Counted from the first letter of the stretch, positions 18,074 to 27,627 are shown. The stretch: DNA of 64,000 nt from Tyzzerella sp. (GCA_017410145.1 JAFQRJ010000020.1:1-64000); one strand, 5' to 3'. The notes: generated by a model from the letters alone, not told the origin. A program made the numbers and translations.

Positions 18074-18817
18074 CTATAATACCTTTGATAAAAATTCTTT
18101 CAATCGTTCATCCTGTGGATTTTCAAAGAATTCCTTCGGTGCATTTTGTTCTTTTACCTTCCCTTCATCAAAGAAAAGTACACGTGTTCCCACCTCTTTT
18201 GCAAAACCCATTTCATGGGTAACAACCACCATAGTCATTCCATCCTTTGCCAGTTGTTTCATAATTTCAAGAACTTCACCAACCATCTCGGGGTCAAGCG
18301 CTGAAGTCGGTTCATCAAATAGCATAACATCTGGCTCCATCGCAAGTGAGCGCACAATCGCAATACGTTGTTTTTGTCCACCGGAAAGCTGAGATGGGTA
18401 TGCATCTGCCTTTTCCGCAAGTCCGACCATTTCTAACAATTGCATTGCTCTCGCATTGGCTTCCTCCTTACTTTTCTTCAAAAGCTTAATCGGAGCAAGC
18501 GTAATGTTTTCCAATATCGTCTTATGTGGGAACAGATTGAAATGTTGAAACACCATTCCCATCTTACGCCGATGTAAATCAATATCAATCTTTGGATCTG
18601 TGATATCAACATCCTCAAAATAAATCTTCCCCTTTGTCGGAATTTCCAACAAATTTAGGGAACGAAGGAAAGTAGATTTGCCTGAACCAGATGGTCCTAC
18701 AACAACTACTACTTCTCCCTTTCGGATATCCTCGGTTACGCCGTCCAGCGCGTTGAGTGTTCCGTATGTCTTATATAAATCTTCCACATGTATCAACACT
18801 TCACCATTAACGCTCAT
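18074..18817 (-). CDS. Polar amino acid ABC transporter ATP-binding protein
   Basis: This 247-residue ATPase of the GlnQ/ArtM group powers an amino acid importer. It has Walker [10 protein letters not shown] (about 39-47), the signature LSGGQKQR, Walker [14 protein letters not shown] and the H-loop [10 protein letters not shown]. It overlaps the permease gene by 11 bases. With the permease and the binding protein upstream it makes a complete transporter; arginine or another polar amino acid is the likely substrate. Confidence 0.93.
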   Translation of the reverse strand: MSVNGEVLIHVEDLYKTYGTLNALDGVTEDIRKGEVVVVVGPSGSGKSTFLRSLNLLEIPTKGKIYFEDVDITDPKIDIDLHRRKMGMVFQHFNLFPHKTILENITLAPIKLLKKSKEEANARAMQLLEMVGLAEKADAYPSQLSGGQKQRIAIVRSLAMEPDVMLFDEPTSALDPEMVGEVLEIMKQLAKDGMTMVVVTHEMGFAKEVGTRVLFFDEGKVKEQNAPKEFFENPQDERLKEFLSKVL

Positions 18818-19505
18818 TGTTACGCAACCTCCTCTCCAGCAGACCTAATAGTTTCGAAAATCCCATTACCAATGCCAAATAAATCAATGCCGTTGCTATC
18901 AGTGGCATATAACTATAAGTACGGCTTCGAATAATATCTCCACCTTTAGTAAGGTCTCTCAATGCCACATAACCGGCAACAGATGTCTCTTTTAACAACA
19001 CAATAAATTCGTTTCCAAGTGCCGGGAGAATATTCTTAAATGCTTGCGGCATAATGATATGCACCATCGTCTGTACATAATTGAATCCCAAACTACGACC
19101 AGCCTCAAATTGTCCCTCATCCACCGACATGATACCGGAGCGAACAATCTCCGCCACATATGCACCCGAATTTAAACCGAATGCCAATACTGCCACAACT
19201 ACTTTTTCTATGTTTACACTGGCAAAAACAACATACATAATAATAAGTAACTGGACAACAACCGGTGTTCCTCGAATCACGGTAATGTAAATATTACAAA
19301 TCCAGTTTAATACTTTCAATTTCTTTGTCTTATCATAGGTTGCACGGATAATCGCCACAACAAAGCCTAATACAACGCCTAAAATAAGTGCTAAAAATGT
19401 AACTAAAAGAGTGGTTTCCAAACCATCTACAATATATTTCCATCGATTATCAACAATGAAATTGCGTTGAAAATCATCTAAAAATTCCTGAATAAATGCT
19501 TGCAT
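18807..19505 (-). CDS. Polar amino acid ABC transporter permease
   Basis: This is an integral membrane protein of about 232 residues with roughly five helices in the HisM/GlnP family. The EAA-type coupling loop [27 protein letters not shown] contacts the ATPase. I start at ATG 19505, which has GGAAGGA upstream, rather than the ORF start at 19544. The binding-protein gene is upstream and the ATPase gene overlaps downstream. Confidence 0.92.
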   Translation of the reverse strand: MQAFIQEFLDDFQRNFIVDNRWKYIVDGLETTLLVTFLALILGVVLGFVVAIIRATYDKTKKLKVLNWICNIYITVIRGTPVVVQLLIIMYVVFASVNIEKVVVAVLAFGLNSGAYVAEIVRSGIMSVDEGQFEAGRSLGFNYVQTMVHIIMPQAFKNILPALGNEFIVLLKETSVAGYVALRDLTKGGDIIRSRTYSYMPLIATALIYLALVMGFSKLLGLLERRLRNNER

Positions 19506-19568
19506 CTTTTTCCTTCCATTCGTCAAAAGAAATGTTGTACCCATGGCACAACATTTCCCGTTAAAATT

Positions 19569-20336
19569 TTATTCGTTTACAATTACTACCTGAACACCTG
19601 TGTAATAAGAATCAGCAAAATCTACTTTTTCTTTTCTGTCATCCGTTATAGTTAAACCTGCAGCTGCAAAATCTGCTTTTCCAGCCTGTACAGCTCCAAT
19701 GATAGAGTCAAATGCCATGTCAGAGATTTCGATTTCGTATCCTAACTTATCACCGATTGCTCTTGCAAGGTCAACATCAATACCGATAATTGTTTCATTT
19801 TCATAGTATTCATATGGTGGAAATTCTGCGTTTGTTGCCATTACAAGCTTATCTTTGTATTCAATTCCCTCCGGTGATTTATATGCTTCACCTTTTCCTT
19901 CAATGTAGTATGCAACGATTGCATCAAATGTACCGTCTTCTTTTAATTCTTTAATAGCCTGATTAAATTCTGCTACCAATTTGCTTCCTTTTTGGAAGGC
20001 ATGTGCATATTGTTCTTCCTCATATGGTGTTTCTAAAATCTTAAGACCTTCATTCTCCGCTACAAATGCTTTTGCCGGTTCATTGTCAATAATAACTGCA
20101 TCAATTTTGTTTTGTTTTAACGCCTGTACTGCTTCTGCACCTTTGTTATATTGTTCTACATTATCTGCACCATATTGGTCGCTTGCGTAGATATCTCCAG
20201 TTGTCCCCAATTGAACACCAATCTTTGCACCTTCCAAGTCATCAATACTTGTAATCTTTTTAACTTCTTTTCCGCCACATGCTACCATAGATAACACCAT
20301 AGCCGCTACTAATAATAAACTTACTAATTTTTTCAT
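19569..20336 (-). CDS. Amino acid ABC transporter binding lipoprotein, circularly permuted
   Basis: This 255-residue extracellular lipoprotein has a signal peptide with lipobox MVAC (Cys20). It belongs to the SBP_bac_3 family but its parts are in reversed order. Residues 26-150 hold what is normally the second half (ITSIDDLEGAKIGVQLGTTG, ALKQNKIDAVIID, ELKEDGTFDAIVAYY). After a short linker, residues 161-255 hold what is normally the first half (KLVMATNAEFPPYEYYE, GIDVDLARAIGDKLG, LTITDDRKEKVDFADSYY). The new termini fall at the first hinge crossover. Ligand-binding Arg and Asp positions are kept, so it should be functional. ArgR-like boxes upstream suggest a basic amino acid. Confidence 0.9.
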   Translation of the reverse strand: MKKLVSLLLVAAMVLSMVACGGKEVKKITSIDDLEGAKIGVQLGTTGDIYASDQYGADNVEQYNKGAEAVQALKQNKIDAVIIDNEPAKAFVAENEGLKILETPYEEEQYAHAFQKGSKLVAEFNQAIKELKEDGTFDAIVAYYIEGKGEAYKSPEGIEYKDKLVMATNAEFPPYEYYENETIIGIDVDLARAIGDKLGYEIEISDMAFDSIIGAVQAGKADFAAAGLTITDDRKEKVDFADSYYTGVQVVIVNE

Positions 20337-20374
20337 CTCTTCATTCCTCCGCTTTTATAAATATTAATTTTATT

Positions 20375-20388
20375 TGCATAAAAATTCA
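20375..20388. promoter_or_regulatory. ArgR-like operator between the promoter and the binding-protein gene
   Basis: TGCATAAAAATTCA matches the arginine repressor half-box pair TGAATWWWWATTCA at 13 of 14 positions. It lies just downstream of the promoter -10. Two more TGCATAAAA repeats in opposite orientation lie at 20434-20442 and 20453-20461, flanking the -35 on its far side. Assignment to ArgR is inference from the consensus. Confidence 0.5.
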
Positions 20389-20401
20389 ATTACTGTTCTC
20401 T

Positions 20402-20429
20402 ATTTTACACGCATCTTTTGATTTGTCAA
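20402..20429 (-). promoter_or_regulatory. Promoter of the amino acid transporter operon
   Basis: The minus strand has TTGACA (20424-20429), a 16-bp spacer and TAAAAT (20402-20407), followed by the GGAGGA ribosome binding site before ATG 20336. Confidence 0.75.
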
Positions 20430-20454
20430 GCAATTTTATGCATATTTTAATATT

Positions 20455-21285
20455 TTATGCAGTAGTCAACAAAAAATATCCCAAAACTAATACACCGAGG
20501 ATAATCCGATACCATCCAAACACCTTGAAATCATTCTTTTTGATATATCCCATAAGGAATTTAATAGCAATAATTGAAATAGCAAACGCTACAACACATC
20601 CTACACCGAGCATTGCGATCTCCATGCCTGTCATTCCCGCTCCTTCCATAAAGAATTTAAGGAGCTTGATTCCACTTGCACCAAACATAACCGGAATTGC
20701 AAGGAAAAAGGTGAATTCTGCAGCCACATATCTGGATACTCCAAGTAAGAGTGCTCCGATAATCGTTGCCCCTGAACGTGAAGTTCCCGGAATCAAGGAC
20801 AATACCTGGAATACTCCGATTAGCAATGCTGTTTTATAGGTTAAATTGGATAACTCAGTTACACTTGGTTTGTTCTTCTTGTTCCAATTTTCAATTATAA
20901 TAAAAAGTACACCATATACAATCAGCATAATGGAAACAACAATATAATTATGGAAATGTTCTTCCATCCAATCATCAAATAGAATCCCAAGCACAGCTGC
21001 CGGAATACATGCCACCACAACCTTAAGCCACAAATCGATGGTTTGTACTTTTTGTTCCTTCGTCTTCTTTGAAGAAAATGGATTTAACTTATGGAAATAC
21101 AAAACCACCACTGCCATAATAGCACCCAATTGAATAACCACATTAAACATTTCCTTAAATGCGTCACTGGCACTTAATTTAACAAACTCGTCTACCAGAA
21201 TCAAATGTCCGGTACTGCTGATTGGAAGCCACTCGGTAATCCCTTCCACAATTCCTAGTAAAATTACTTTCAAAATTTCAAACAT
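20455..21285 (-). CDS. uppP: Undecaprenyl-diphosphate phosphatase
   Basis: This 276-residue polytopic membrane enzyme removes a phosphate from undecaprenyl diphosphate to recycle the peptidoglycan lipid carrier, and gives some bacitracin resistance (BacA). Family motifs are [17 protein letters not shown] (about 14-30) and the second active-site stretch [15 protein letters not shown]. About eight hydrophobic segments are visible and the length is normal. It follows the HAD phosphatase gene by 22 bases and is probably co-transcribed with it. Its stop codon overlaps one of the ArgR-like repeats of the next operon. Confidence 0.96.
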   Translation of the reverse strand: MFEILKVILLGIVEGITEWLPISSTGHLILVDEFVKLSASDAFKEMFNVVIQLGAIMAVVVLYFHKLNPFSSKKTKEQKVQTIDLWLKVVVACIPAAVLGILFDDWMEEHFHNYIVVSIMLIVYGVLFIIIENWNKKNKPSVTELSNLTYKTALLIGVFQVLSLIPGTSRSGATIIGALLLGVSRYVAAEFTFFLAIPVMFGASGIKLLKFFMEGAGMTGMEIAMLGVGCVVAFAISIIAIKFLMGYIKKNDFKVFGWYRIILGVLVLGYFLLTTA

Positions 21286-21307
21286 TGTTCAACCCTCTTT
21301 TTTTAAT

Positions 21308-22138
21308 TTATTTCAATACAAATCGTTCGATCGCTTTTGCAACACCATCTTCATCGTTTGGAACTGTTACATAATCAGCGATTGCCTTCACATCCGCATG
21401 ACCATTTTCCATAGCCACAGCGAGCCCAACCGTACGAAGCATTTCATAATCATTCATGCCGTCCCCACAGGCCATCATCTCATCCACAGTAATTCCGATC
21501 CGTTCACCTAGTTTCATCAATCCAAAGCCTTTATTGGTTCCAGCTGCATTTACTTCATGGTTATTTCCAAAAGCTCCTGTCACTTCCAGCCCTGGAATCT
21601 CTGCCAGCTGCTTAGCAGCCAGTTTCTTTTCATCCCTGCTGTGGAAAATACCATGTAATTTATCCAGCGGGCGATTAAATTTATACAAAGTTTTTTTCAC
21701 ATCCTCAACCGGAATTCTCGTTGTTAACATATACTCTCGCATGGGTGGTGTTGGAAAATAATGTTCCAGCTTCGCCATCCCTTCTGCCTGTGTATACCCA
21801 ATGCCGTCTACAAAGATTTCATAAATGTCATCGTATTGGGCAAATACATCCAGTACCTTTGCCGCTGTTTCCACCGGAATCAGATTCTCATACAATGTTT
21901 TTTTCTCTTTCAAATCAACAATTCGTGCACCATTGGAGGACACGACATAGCGCATTCCCGGAAACTCCAACAATTCCTTGGGAATGGCGGAAATCGGTCT
22001 TCCGCTCGCCACTACCACTTCACATCCCTGTGCAATTGCTTTTGCAAGCACCTCTTTGGAATAATCCGTCAATTTCTTATCAGTTGTAAGAAGTGTTCCA
22101 TCCAAATCCAGCGCAATTAATTTTATTTCCTTATTCAT
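21308..22138 (-). CDS. Cof-type HAD phosphatase
   Basis: This 276-residue cytoplasmic phosphatase is of the Cof/HAD-IIB group. Motif I is ALDLDGTLLTTDKK with the nucleophile Asp, motif II is VASGRP, and motif IV is CGDGMNDYEML near the C-terminus. The C2-type cap lies in the middle. Such enzymes act on sugar phosphates or flavin and pyridoxal phosphates; the substrate cannot be read from sequence. The promoter is divergent from the SleB-like gene. Confidence 0.92.
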   Translation of the reverse strand: MNKEIKLIALDLDGTLLTTDKKLTDYSKEVLAKAIAQGCEVVVASGRPISAIPKELLEFPGMRYVVSSNGARIVDLKEKKTLYENLIPVETAAKVLDVFAQYDDIYEIFVDGIGYTQAEGMAKLEHYFPTPPMREYMLTTRIPVEDVKKTLYKFNRPLDKLHGIFHSRDEKKLAAKQLAEIPGLEVTGAFGNNHEVNAAGTNKGFGLMKLGERIGITVDEMMACGDGMNDYEMLRTVGLAVAMENGHADVKAIADYVTVPNDEDGVAKAIERFVLK

Positions 22139-22173
22139 GTATATTCATCTCTTTTCCTATCATACTTTATATA

Positions 22174-22215
22174 ATATAACAAAATTTGCTTATAATCGCA
22201 ATGTATAGTATAATG
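22174..22215. promoter_or_regulatory. Overlapping divergent promoters
   Basis: Plus strand: TTGCTT (22187-22192), 17 bp, TATAAT (22210-22215), reading into the hydrolase at 22247. Minus strand: TTGCGA (22197-22202), 17 bp, TATATT (22174-22179), reading into the HAD gene. The two promoters interpenetrate, so polymerase binding should be mutually exclusive. Confidence 0.7.
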
Positions 22216-22246
22216 TTATGGCAAACTTTTTGGGAAAGGATTTTAT

Positions 22247-23284
22247 ATGGAATTTAAAAGTTCAAAAATTGCGATTCGTATCAGTGCTCTTTTGATTTCA
22301 TTTGTTATTTTTTCTGTTTCGGTATTTCCAACACAAGCTACAAAAGAGGTGGAGGAATTAGAAAATACCACATCAGATTTGGAGTCAAATGTTTCAAGTT
22401 TAAATAAAGAATTAGACAACATTGTGAGCCAGATTAAAAAAACTTCGAAACGCTTGGATAAAACAAAAGAAGAACTTGCAATTGCCAAAGGTCAGGAAGA
22501 AGCTCAATATGAATCTATGATGTTGCGAATTAAATATATGTACGAAAGCGGAAATCCCAGTTTATTAGAACTTCTCCTTTCATCTTCATGCCTCCCGGAA
22601 TTCATTAACCGTGCGGAATACATTTCACAGGTCACGGAATACGACCGGGATATGCTGGAGGAACTGTCTGCGGTAAGCGAAGACATTGCGAAGAAGGAGG
22701 CACAACTTGTAGAAGACCAGAAATATTTGGCTTCTCTACAAAAAGATTTGGACAAGAAAATCGAGACTGCATCAAATGAATTATCCGAATATAAGTCCAA
22801 ACTAAAAAAGGCCAAAGAAGATGCGAAAAGACTGGAACAAGAAGCGCAGGAAAAAGTGGAACCGATTCCGCCAAAGAAAGAGGAGCCTAGCAAAGATTCA
22901 GACAACGAATCCGGAAGTTCTTCCAATGACGCTTCTATTTCTGCTACTGCTTCCGATGTGGAACTTTTAGCAGCTCTCCTAGAGTGTGAAGCCGGTACTT
23001 CGAACTACGAAGCCCTCCTTGCGGTTGGTTCGGTTGTCGTAAACCGAATGAAACATCGCAACTATCCGGATACCGTTCGTGGAGTCATTTATCAGAGTGG
23101 TCAATTTCCACCTGCCCACGACGGCAAAGTAGACCGTGTTTTAAAACGCGGCGTGAAAAACTTATGTGTACAGGCTGCAAAAGATGCCCTTTCGGGAAAG
23201 AATAACGTTGGAAGTTGTTTGAGTTTTCGTGCATCCAGTTCCGGAAGACCAGGGATTGTGATTGGAGATAATGTATTTTTTTAG
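22247..23284 (+). CDS. Secreted coiled-coil / SleB-type cell wall hydrolase
   Basis: This 345-residue protein has a signal peptide (about 1-31) and a long PcsB/CwlO-like coiled coil (about 33-215) with a short helical break GNPSLLELLLSSS. A Pro/Glu/Ser-rich linker (215-245) and a C-terminal SleB-like Hydrolase_2 domain (about 245-345) follow. The catalytic domain shows ALLECEAGTSNYEALLAVGSVVVNRM, with the likely catalytic Glu in ECEAG. Enzymes of this type cut peptidoglycan during spore germination or growth. The coiled coil is the sort regulated by FtsEX in PcsB/CwlO proteins, but the usual CHAP or NlpC domain is replaced here. Confidence 0.88.
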   Translation: MEFKSSKIAIRISALLISFVIFSVSVFPTQATKEVEELENTTSDLESNVSSLNKELDNIVSQIKKTSKRLDKTKEELAIAKGQEEAQYESMMLRIKYMYESGNPSLLELLLSSSCLPEFINRAEYISQVTEYDRDMLEELSAVSEDIAKKEAQLVEDQKYLASLQKDLDKKIETASNELSEYKSKLKKAKEDAKRLEQEAQEKVEPIPPKKEEPSKDSDNESGSSSNDASISATASDVELLAALLECEAGTSNYEALLAVGSVVVNRMKHRNYPDTVRGVIYQSGQFPPAHDGKVDRVLKRGVKNLCVQAAKDALSGKNNVGSCLSFRASSSGRPGIVIGDNVFF

Positions 23285-23304
23285 ATGTTTTTTGTTGCAC
23301 AAAA

Positions 23305-23341
23305 TAAGGACAGACGAATTTTCATTCGCCTGTCCTTCCTT
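23305..23341. terminator. Terminator after the SleB-like gene
   Basis: AAGGACAGACGAAT and ATTCGCCTGTCCTT form a stem around TTTC with one mismatch, followed by a moderately T-rich run. It can serve the convergent coat-protein genes as well. Confidence 0.75.
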
Positions 23342-23359
23342 ATTCGTTTAATACAAATT

Positions 23360-23617
23360 CTATTTCATTGTTGGTTGTGTCAAAATGTTTTTCACATGGT
23401 CAATTTCTTGCTGTGTTGCTTTAGAAGCTGGCACATAGTAGCTCTTTTCGCGAGCGATGTGATACAACTTTTCCTGTGACATTTCGCATTCATTACGAAT
23501 CTGTTTTAAGCATTGTTTTAATTCTTTGTTTTCTGTCTGTGGAATAATTTCTCCAAACATTTTTAATTCTCCGTTTACTCCTACAAGAGCATCGGAAACC
23601 ATTGCTTTTTCATTCAT
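23360..23617 (-). CDS. Spore coat protein, CotF-like
   Basis: This 85-residue all-helical protein resembles the CotF-type coat proteins of Clostridia (KMFGEIIPQTENKELKQCLKQI and KSYYVPASKATQQEIDHVKNIL). Such proteins have a ferritin-like helical fold and pack in the spore coat or associate with the cell wall. It lies 17 bases after a related small protein, so the pair is probably one sporulation-phase transcript. Confidence 0.75.
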   Translation of the reverse strand: MNEKAMVSDALVGVNGELKMFGEIIPQTENKELKQCLKQIRNECEMSQEKLYHIAREKSYYVPASKATQQEIDHVKNILTQPTMK

Positions 23618-23633
23618 CTTCTTTTCCTCCCTC

Positions 23634-23816
23634 TTATAAGAACTTCATTAAATCCTGTTTGTTTTTCATTGCTGAGTTTGCAGCATCCTGGAATAACTGT
23701 TTTACCTGTGGGTCTTGTGCTTGATTTGCATAGTCTGTCATTTTGCAGTGTGTTGTGTCATAACCGGTAATTAAATGACGTATGTTTTGTAAATCTAAAA
23801 CTGAGATTTCTGACAT
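23634..23816 (-). CDS. Small spore coat-like protein
   Basis: This short helical protein of 60 residues (MSEISVLDLQNIRHLITGYD...) resembles the N-terminal half of CotF-family coat proteins. I start at ATG 23816 because AGGAGGAGAAAGAC precedes it; the longer frame to 23882 has no site. Together with the 85-residue neighbour it looks like a two-part coat protein. A sporulation role is inferred from similarity only. Confidence 0.72.
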   Translation of the reverse strand: MSEISVLDLQNIRHLITGYDTTHCKMTDYANQAQDPQVKQLFQDAANSAMKNKQDLMKFL

Positions 23817-24048
23817 GTCTTTCTCCTCCTCATAAAATATTTTCGTATTTAGTATGGAGGATTTGACTGTTTTTATACGCATACTTCTTGCTTATTGCCT
23901 TGAAATTAATGTTTTACGGTGTGGCTTACGGAAATCTGATTAGAATTTCATACGGTACGAAAACACAAATAATAATATCAAACCGTAATTATCTAAAATA
24001 TGTTCCAAAAACAATTTCAAAAGATGAACATCCGAATATTTTTTCCAC

Positions 24049-24083
24049 AAAAAGGCTCTGCAACATTCGTTGCAGAGCAAAAA
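24049..24083 (-). terminator. Terminator after truA
   Basis: GCTCTGCAACGAATGTTGCAGAGC is a perfect ten-base-pair hairpin followed by CTTTTT on the minus strand, just after the truA stop at 24092. Confidence 0.88.
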
Positions 24084-24091
24084 TTCAAAAA

Positions 24092-24829
24092 CTATTCATA
24101 TTTAATTTCAACAAGCATCAAACCATGTGCTGGTGCCGTAACCCCTGCTGCCTTACGGTTTTTTGCTTCTAATATCTCTTTTACTCTATCTGGCTCATAG
24201 AAACCTCGTCCCACACGAATCAAGGTGCCCACGATAATGCGTACCATATTATAAAGGAAGCCATTTCCTGTAATACGTATGGTAATTTCATTTCCATTTG
24301 TCAAAATATCCAAGTCTGTAATGGTGCGAACTGTATTTTCCACATCTGTTCTAACATTGCAAAAACTGACAAAATCATGTTCCCCAACTAAATAGGATGC
24401 AGCTTGACGCATTTTATCAATATCAAGCACATAGGATACAAAATAATTGGTCAATCTTTTAGTTGGGATGGGAATCCTTGTGTTGATAATGTGATATTCG
24501 TATGTCTTACTACAGTCACAATATCTTGGATGAAAATCCAGTGGTACCTCCTCAGATTTCGTAATTACAATATCGTCCGGAAGCCTTTGATTCAAAGCAA
24601 CAGCAATCTTCTCCGCCGGAATGGTAGTCTCAGTATCAAATACAGCCACATTCCCCATGGCATGCACGCCGGAATCTGTCCGGCTTGCTCCGATAATGAT
24701 GATTTCCTCATCTAACATCTTTGTGAGTGCCTTATTTAAAACTTCTTCGATGGTAATACCGTTTGGCTGAACCTGCCAACCACAGTAATTGGTGCCATCA
24801 TAAGCAATTGTTAATTTGATTCGTTTCAT
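24092..24829 (-). CDS. truA: tRNA pseudouridine synthase A
   Basis: This 245-residue enzyme converts uridines 38-40 of the tRNA anticodon arm to pseudouridine. It has the catalytic Asp in GASRTDSGVHAMGNV, the N-terminal IAYDGTNYCGWQVQPNG and the C-terminal TGNGFLYNMVRIIVGTL. It sits after ecfT, the common Firmicute order ecfA-ecfT-truA. The usual downstream rplM-rpsI pair is absent and a terminator follows instead. Confidence 0.97.
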   Translation of the reverse strand: MKRIKLTIAYDGTNYCGWQVQPNGITIEEVLNKALTKMLDEEIIIIGASRTDSGVHAMGNVAVFDTETTIPAEKIAVALNQRLPDDIVITKSEEVPLDFHPRYCDCSKTYEYHIINTRIPIPTKRLTNYFVSYVLDIDKMRQAASYLVGEHDFVSFCNVRTDVENTVRTITDLDILTNGNEITIRITGNGFLYNMVRIIVGTLIRVGRGFYEPDRVKEILEAKNRKAAGVTAPAHGLMLVEIKYE

Positions 24830-24832
24830 ATC

Positions 24833-25630
24833 TTACCTTCCAACAAGCACTGCAAATACAACATAAGTGATGGTAATTGCGTATGCAATATAATCTTTTT
24901 TCCGATACACCAGTGGTTTCATCTTGGTCCTTCCTTCTCCCCCGCGATAACACCTTGCTTCCATTGCCATAGCAAGATCTGTCGCTCGGCGAAATGCAGA
25001 AACAAAAAGTGGTACAAGAATCGGTATCATCGCCTTTGCCTTTTGAATAATGTTTCCACTTTCAAGGTCTGCTCCTCTTGCAATCTGCGCCTTCATTATC
25101 TTGTCCGTTTCTTCTAATAAAATCGGAATAAAGCGAAGCGCAATTGACATCATCATGGCAATCTCGTGCACCGGTAATTTGATTTTTCTAAGTGGCCATA
25201 GAAGTTTCTCAATTCCATCTGTCAACGCATTTGGAGTGGTCGTAAATGTCATAAGTGATGACCCCAAAATCAAATATATCAGACGAACGGTCATATAGCC
25301 CGCTGTGCGCAGTCCCTCATCTGTTATCCTCAAAATCCATATTTCATAGACGACAGTTCCTGTCTTTGTCAAAAGCAAATTGAAAATCACTGTAATCATC
25401 AGTAACATAATGACTGGTCTTAATCCTTTGACAATGAATTTAAACGGGACTTTTGAGATACAAATCACTGTAGCCAAAAAGAAAGTTGCAACAACATATC
25501 CCCATATATTTCGAATACAAAATAGCGAAATCAAGAAGAATAAGGTACACATAATCTTGACTCGTGGGTCTAGTCGATGCAGTTTGCTATCAGCCGGGTA
25601 ATACTGCCCAATTGTAATATCCCTAATCAT
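24833..25630 (-). CDS. ecfT: Energy-coupling factor transporter transmembrane protein
   Basis: This 265-residue membrane scaffold links vitamin-binding S components to the ATPases. It has about five hydrophobic helices and the two cytoplasmic coupling motifs of EcfT, QIARGADLES and AMEARCYRGGEGRT. It starts 12 bases after the fused EcfA gene and ends three bases before truA, so it is in one operon with both. No S component gene is in the window. Confidence 0.95.
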   Translation of the reverse strand: MIRDITIGQYYPADSKLHRLDPRVKIMCTLFFLISLFCIRNIWGYVVATFFLATVICISKVPFKFIVKGLRPVIMLLMITVIFNLLLTKTGTVVYEIWILRITDEGLRTAGYMTVRLIYLILGSSLMTFTTTPNALTDGIEKLLWPLRKIKLPVHEIAMMMSIALRFIPILLEETDKIMKAQIARGADLESGNIIQKAKAMIPILVPLFVSAFRRATDLAMAMEARCYRGGEGRTKMKPLVYRKKDYIAYAITITYVVFAVLVGR

Positions 25631-25642
25631 AATTTCTCCAAT

Positions 25643-27418
25643 CTATTTAATCAATATCTGTGAAATGGTTTCCACCGCTTCTGAAATGGTAGTTGCCTGC
25701 GTATCCACCGGAATTCCTCTTTCAACAAGTGCATGCATAATATAGCTTACCTGTGGTGCCGCAAGTCCCACGCTTTCCAATTCCTTATAGTGTGAAAATA
25801 CTTCCTTCGGAACACCTTCAAGCATCTTACATCCTTTATTCATAACCACAATACGGTCTACATACTTTGCAATATCTTCCATACTGTGGGAAACAAGGAT
25901 AACTGTCAGATTCCCTTCCTTTTGCAAATGCGCAATCTGGTTCAAAATCTCGTCCCGTCCTTTCGGGTCAAGTCCTGCCGTAGGCTCATCTAATACCAAC
26001 ACCTTTGGTTTCATTGCCAATACACCGGCAATTGCCACGCGGCGCTTCTGGCCGCCTGATAAGTCGAACGGGGAACGCCCATAATATTTTTCCGGAAGTC
26101 CAACCAACTGCAAAGCCTCGATTGCCCGCGCCTTACATTCCTCCACTGATAAGCCCTGATTTTTTGGTCCAAAGCAAACATCAGTCAAAACATCAATCTC
26201 AAACAATTGATGCTCCGGATATTGGAACACCAAGCCCACTTGATTACGAAGCTGGCGAAGATTATATTTTTCACCGTAAATATTCTTTCCCCGATAATAA
26301 ATCGCTCCGTCTGTTGCTTTGATTAATCCATTCAAATGCTGAATCAAGGTGGATTTCCCAGAACCTGTGTGTCCGATAATTCCTATAAACTCTCCCTCGT
26401 ATATATCTAAACTAACATCCTTTAATGCGTGTTTTTCATATGCATTCCCCGGACTGTAAATATAATTCACGTGATCTAATTTTATGATTGGCTCTTTTGG
26501 CACATCTACACTTACTTCTGACACACCAGACTGCGATTCTGATTTGTGCACAGTATGTGTGCCGGCAATCTCACAACAAGCCAAAGCATCCACCAACTCT
26601 TCTGTGGTCAAAACAGCATCCGGAATATCATATCCTTTTTTCTTTAATTCATGTGCCAGCAAAGTCACTTGTGGAACATCGAGGCGGTATTTCTTCAGGG
26701 TCTCTACCTGACTGAAAACCTCTTTTGTGGTGCCGTCCATCACAATATGCCCTTTATCCATGACAATGACCCGGTCTGCACCCACAACTTCTTCCATATA
26801 GTGTGTGATTAAAATAACCGTTACCTTCTCTCGTTTTCGAAGTTCCTCCACGGTTCTTAACACTTCTTTTCTACCATTCGGGTCAAGCATCGCTGTTGGT
26901 TCGTCCAAAACAATACATTTTGGCCTCATGGCAACAACACCTGCAATTGCAACTCGCTGCTTCTGGCCGCCTGATAACTTATTAGGCGAATGATGACGAT
27001 ACTCTATCATCCCCACTGCAGACAAGCTTTCTTCTACGCGTCTCCATATTTCCTCTGTTGGAACGCCCAAATTTTCAGGTCCAAATCCAACATCTTCTTC
27101 TACAACCGTTCCGATAATCTGATTATCCGGATTCTGAAACACCATGCCTGCACTTTGGCGCACATCCCAAATATTGTCTTCCTCACTCGTATTTTTTCCA
27201 TCCACCCACATGGTTCCACCTGTCGGAACCAAGATCGCATTCATGTGCTTTGCAAGTGTGGACTTTCCGGAACCATTGTGTCCTAAAATGGCAATAAACT
27301 GCCCTTCTTCTATATCAAGATTAATCTCGTCAATGGCACGATGCGCACCAATCACGTTACCTTCGTCGTCGTGTTTTTTGTATTCAAAAATCAAATTATC
27401 TGTCTTAATCATACGCAT
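25643..27418 (-). CDS. Fused EcfA1-EcfA2 energy-coupling factor ATPase
   Basis: Two complete ABC ATPases are in one 591-residue chain. The first (about 1-280) has [22 protein letters not shown] and [13 protein letters not shown]. The second (about 320-591) has [22 protein letters not shown] and [14 protein letters not shown] Ser/Val-rich linker of about 40 residues (near 280-320) joins them. In most Firmicutes EcfA1 and EcfA2 are separate genes that form a heterodimer with EcfT. The ATG at 27418 has AAAGGAG upstream; the extended frame to 27481 lacks a site. Confidence 0.92.
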   Translation of the reverse strand: MRMIKTDNLIFEYKKHDDEGNVIGAHRAIDEINLDIEEGQFIAILGHNGSGKSTLAKHMNAILVPTGGTMWVDGKNTSEEDNIWDVRQSAGMVFQNPDNQIIGTVVEEDVGFGPENLGVPTEEIWRRVEESLSAVGMIEYRHHSPNKLSGGQKQRVAIAGVVAMRPKCIVLDEPTAMLDPNGRKEVLRTVEELRKREKVTVILITHYMEEVVGADRVIVMDKGHIVMDGTTKEVFSQVETLKKYRLDVPQVTLLAHELKKKGYDIPDAVLTTEELVDALACCEIAGTHTVHKSESQSGVSEVSVDVPKEPIIKLDHVNYIYSPGNAYEKHALKDVSLDIYEGEFIGIIGHTGSGKSTLIQHLNGLIKATDGAIYYRGKNIYGEKYNLRQLRNQVGLVFQYPEHQLFEIDVLTDVCFGPKNQGLSVEECKARAIEALQLVGLPEKYYGRSPFDLSGGQKRRVAIAGVLAMKPKVLVLDEPTAGLDPKGRDEILNQIAHLQKEGNLTVILVSHSMEDIAKYVDRIVVMNKGCKMLEGVPKEVFSHYKELESVGLAAPQVSYIMHALVERGIPVDTQATTISEAVETISQILIK

Positions 27419-27511
27419 TGACGCGCTCCTTTCTGTGTTTTCATCATGCTTTATAATATCGCTTTTAACAATAAAAAACAATGTTTTTATGATTTTATTC
27501 TTTACAAAAGA

Positions 27512-27543
27512 AGCGACAAAAAGTCAATGGACTTTTGGCCGCT
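27512..27543. terminator. Hairpin between the toxin-antitoxin remnant and ecfA
   Basis: On the minus strand AGCGGCCAAAAGTC and GACTTTTTGTCGCT pair over 14 positions (12 Watson-Crick, one wobble, one mismatch) around CATT, followed by TCTTTTG. It probably ends transcripts of the remnant; the TTGACT inside it may also serve as a -35 for the ecfA operon. Confidence 0.55.
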
Positions 27544-27627
27544 ATTTTGCGTCTGCAATTCTAGATTACGTAAAATCTGATGTTTACTTATTTGTTTTTA
27601 ACCATTTCTTTAATATATACTTCCAAT

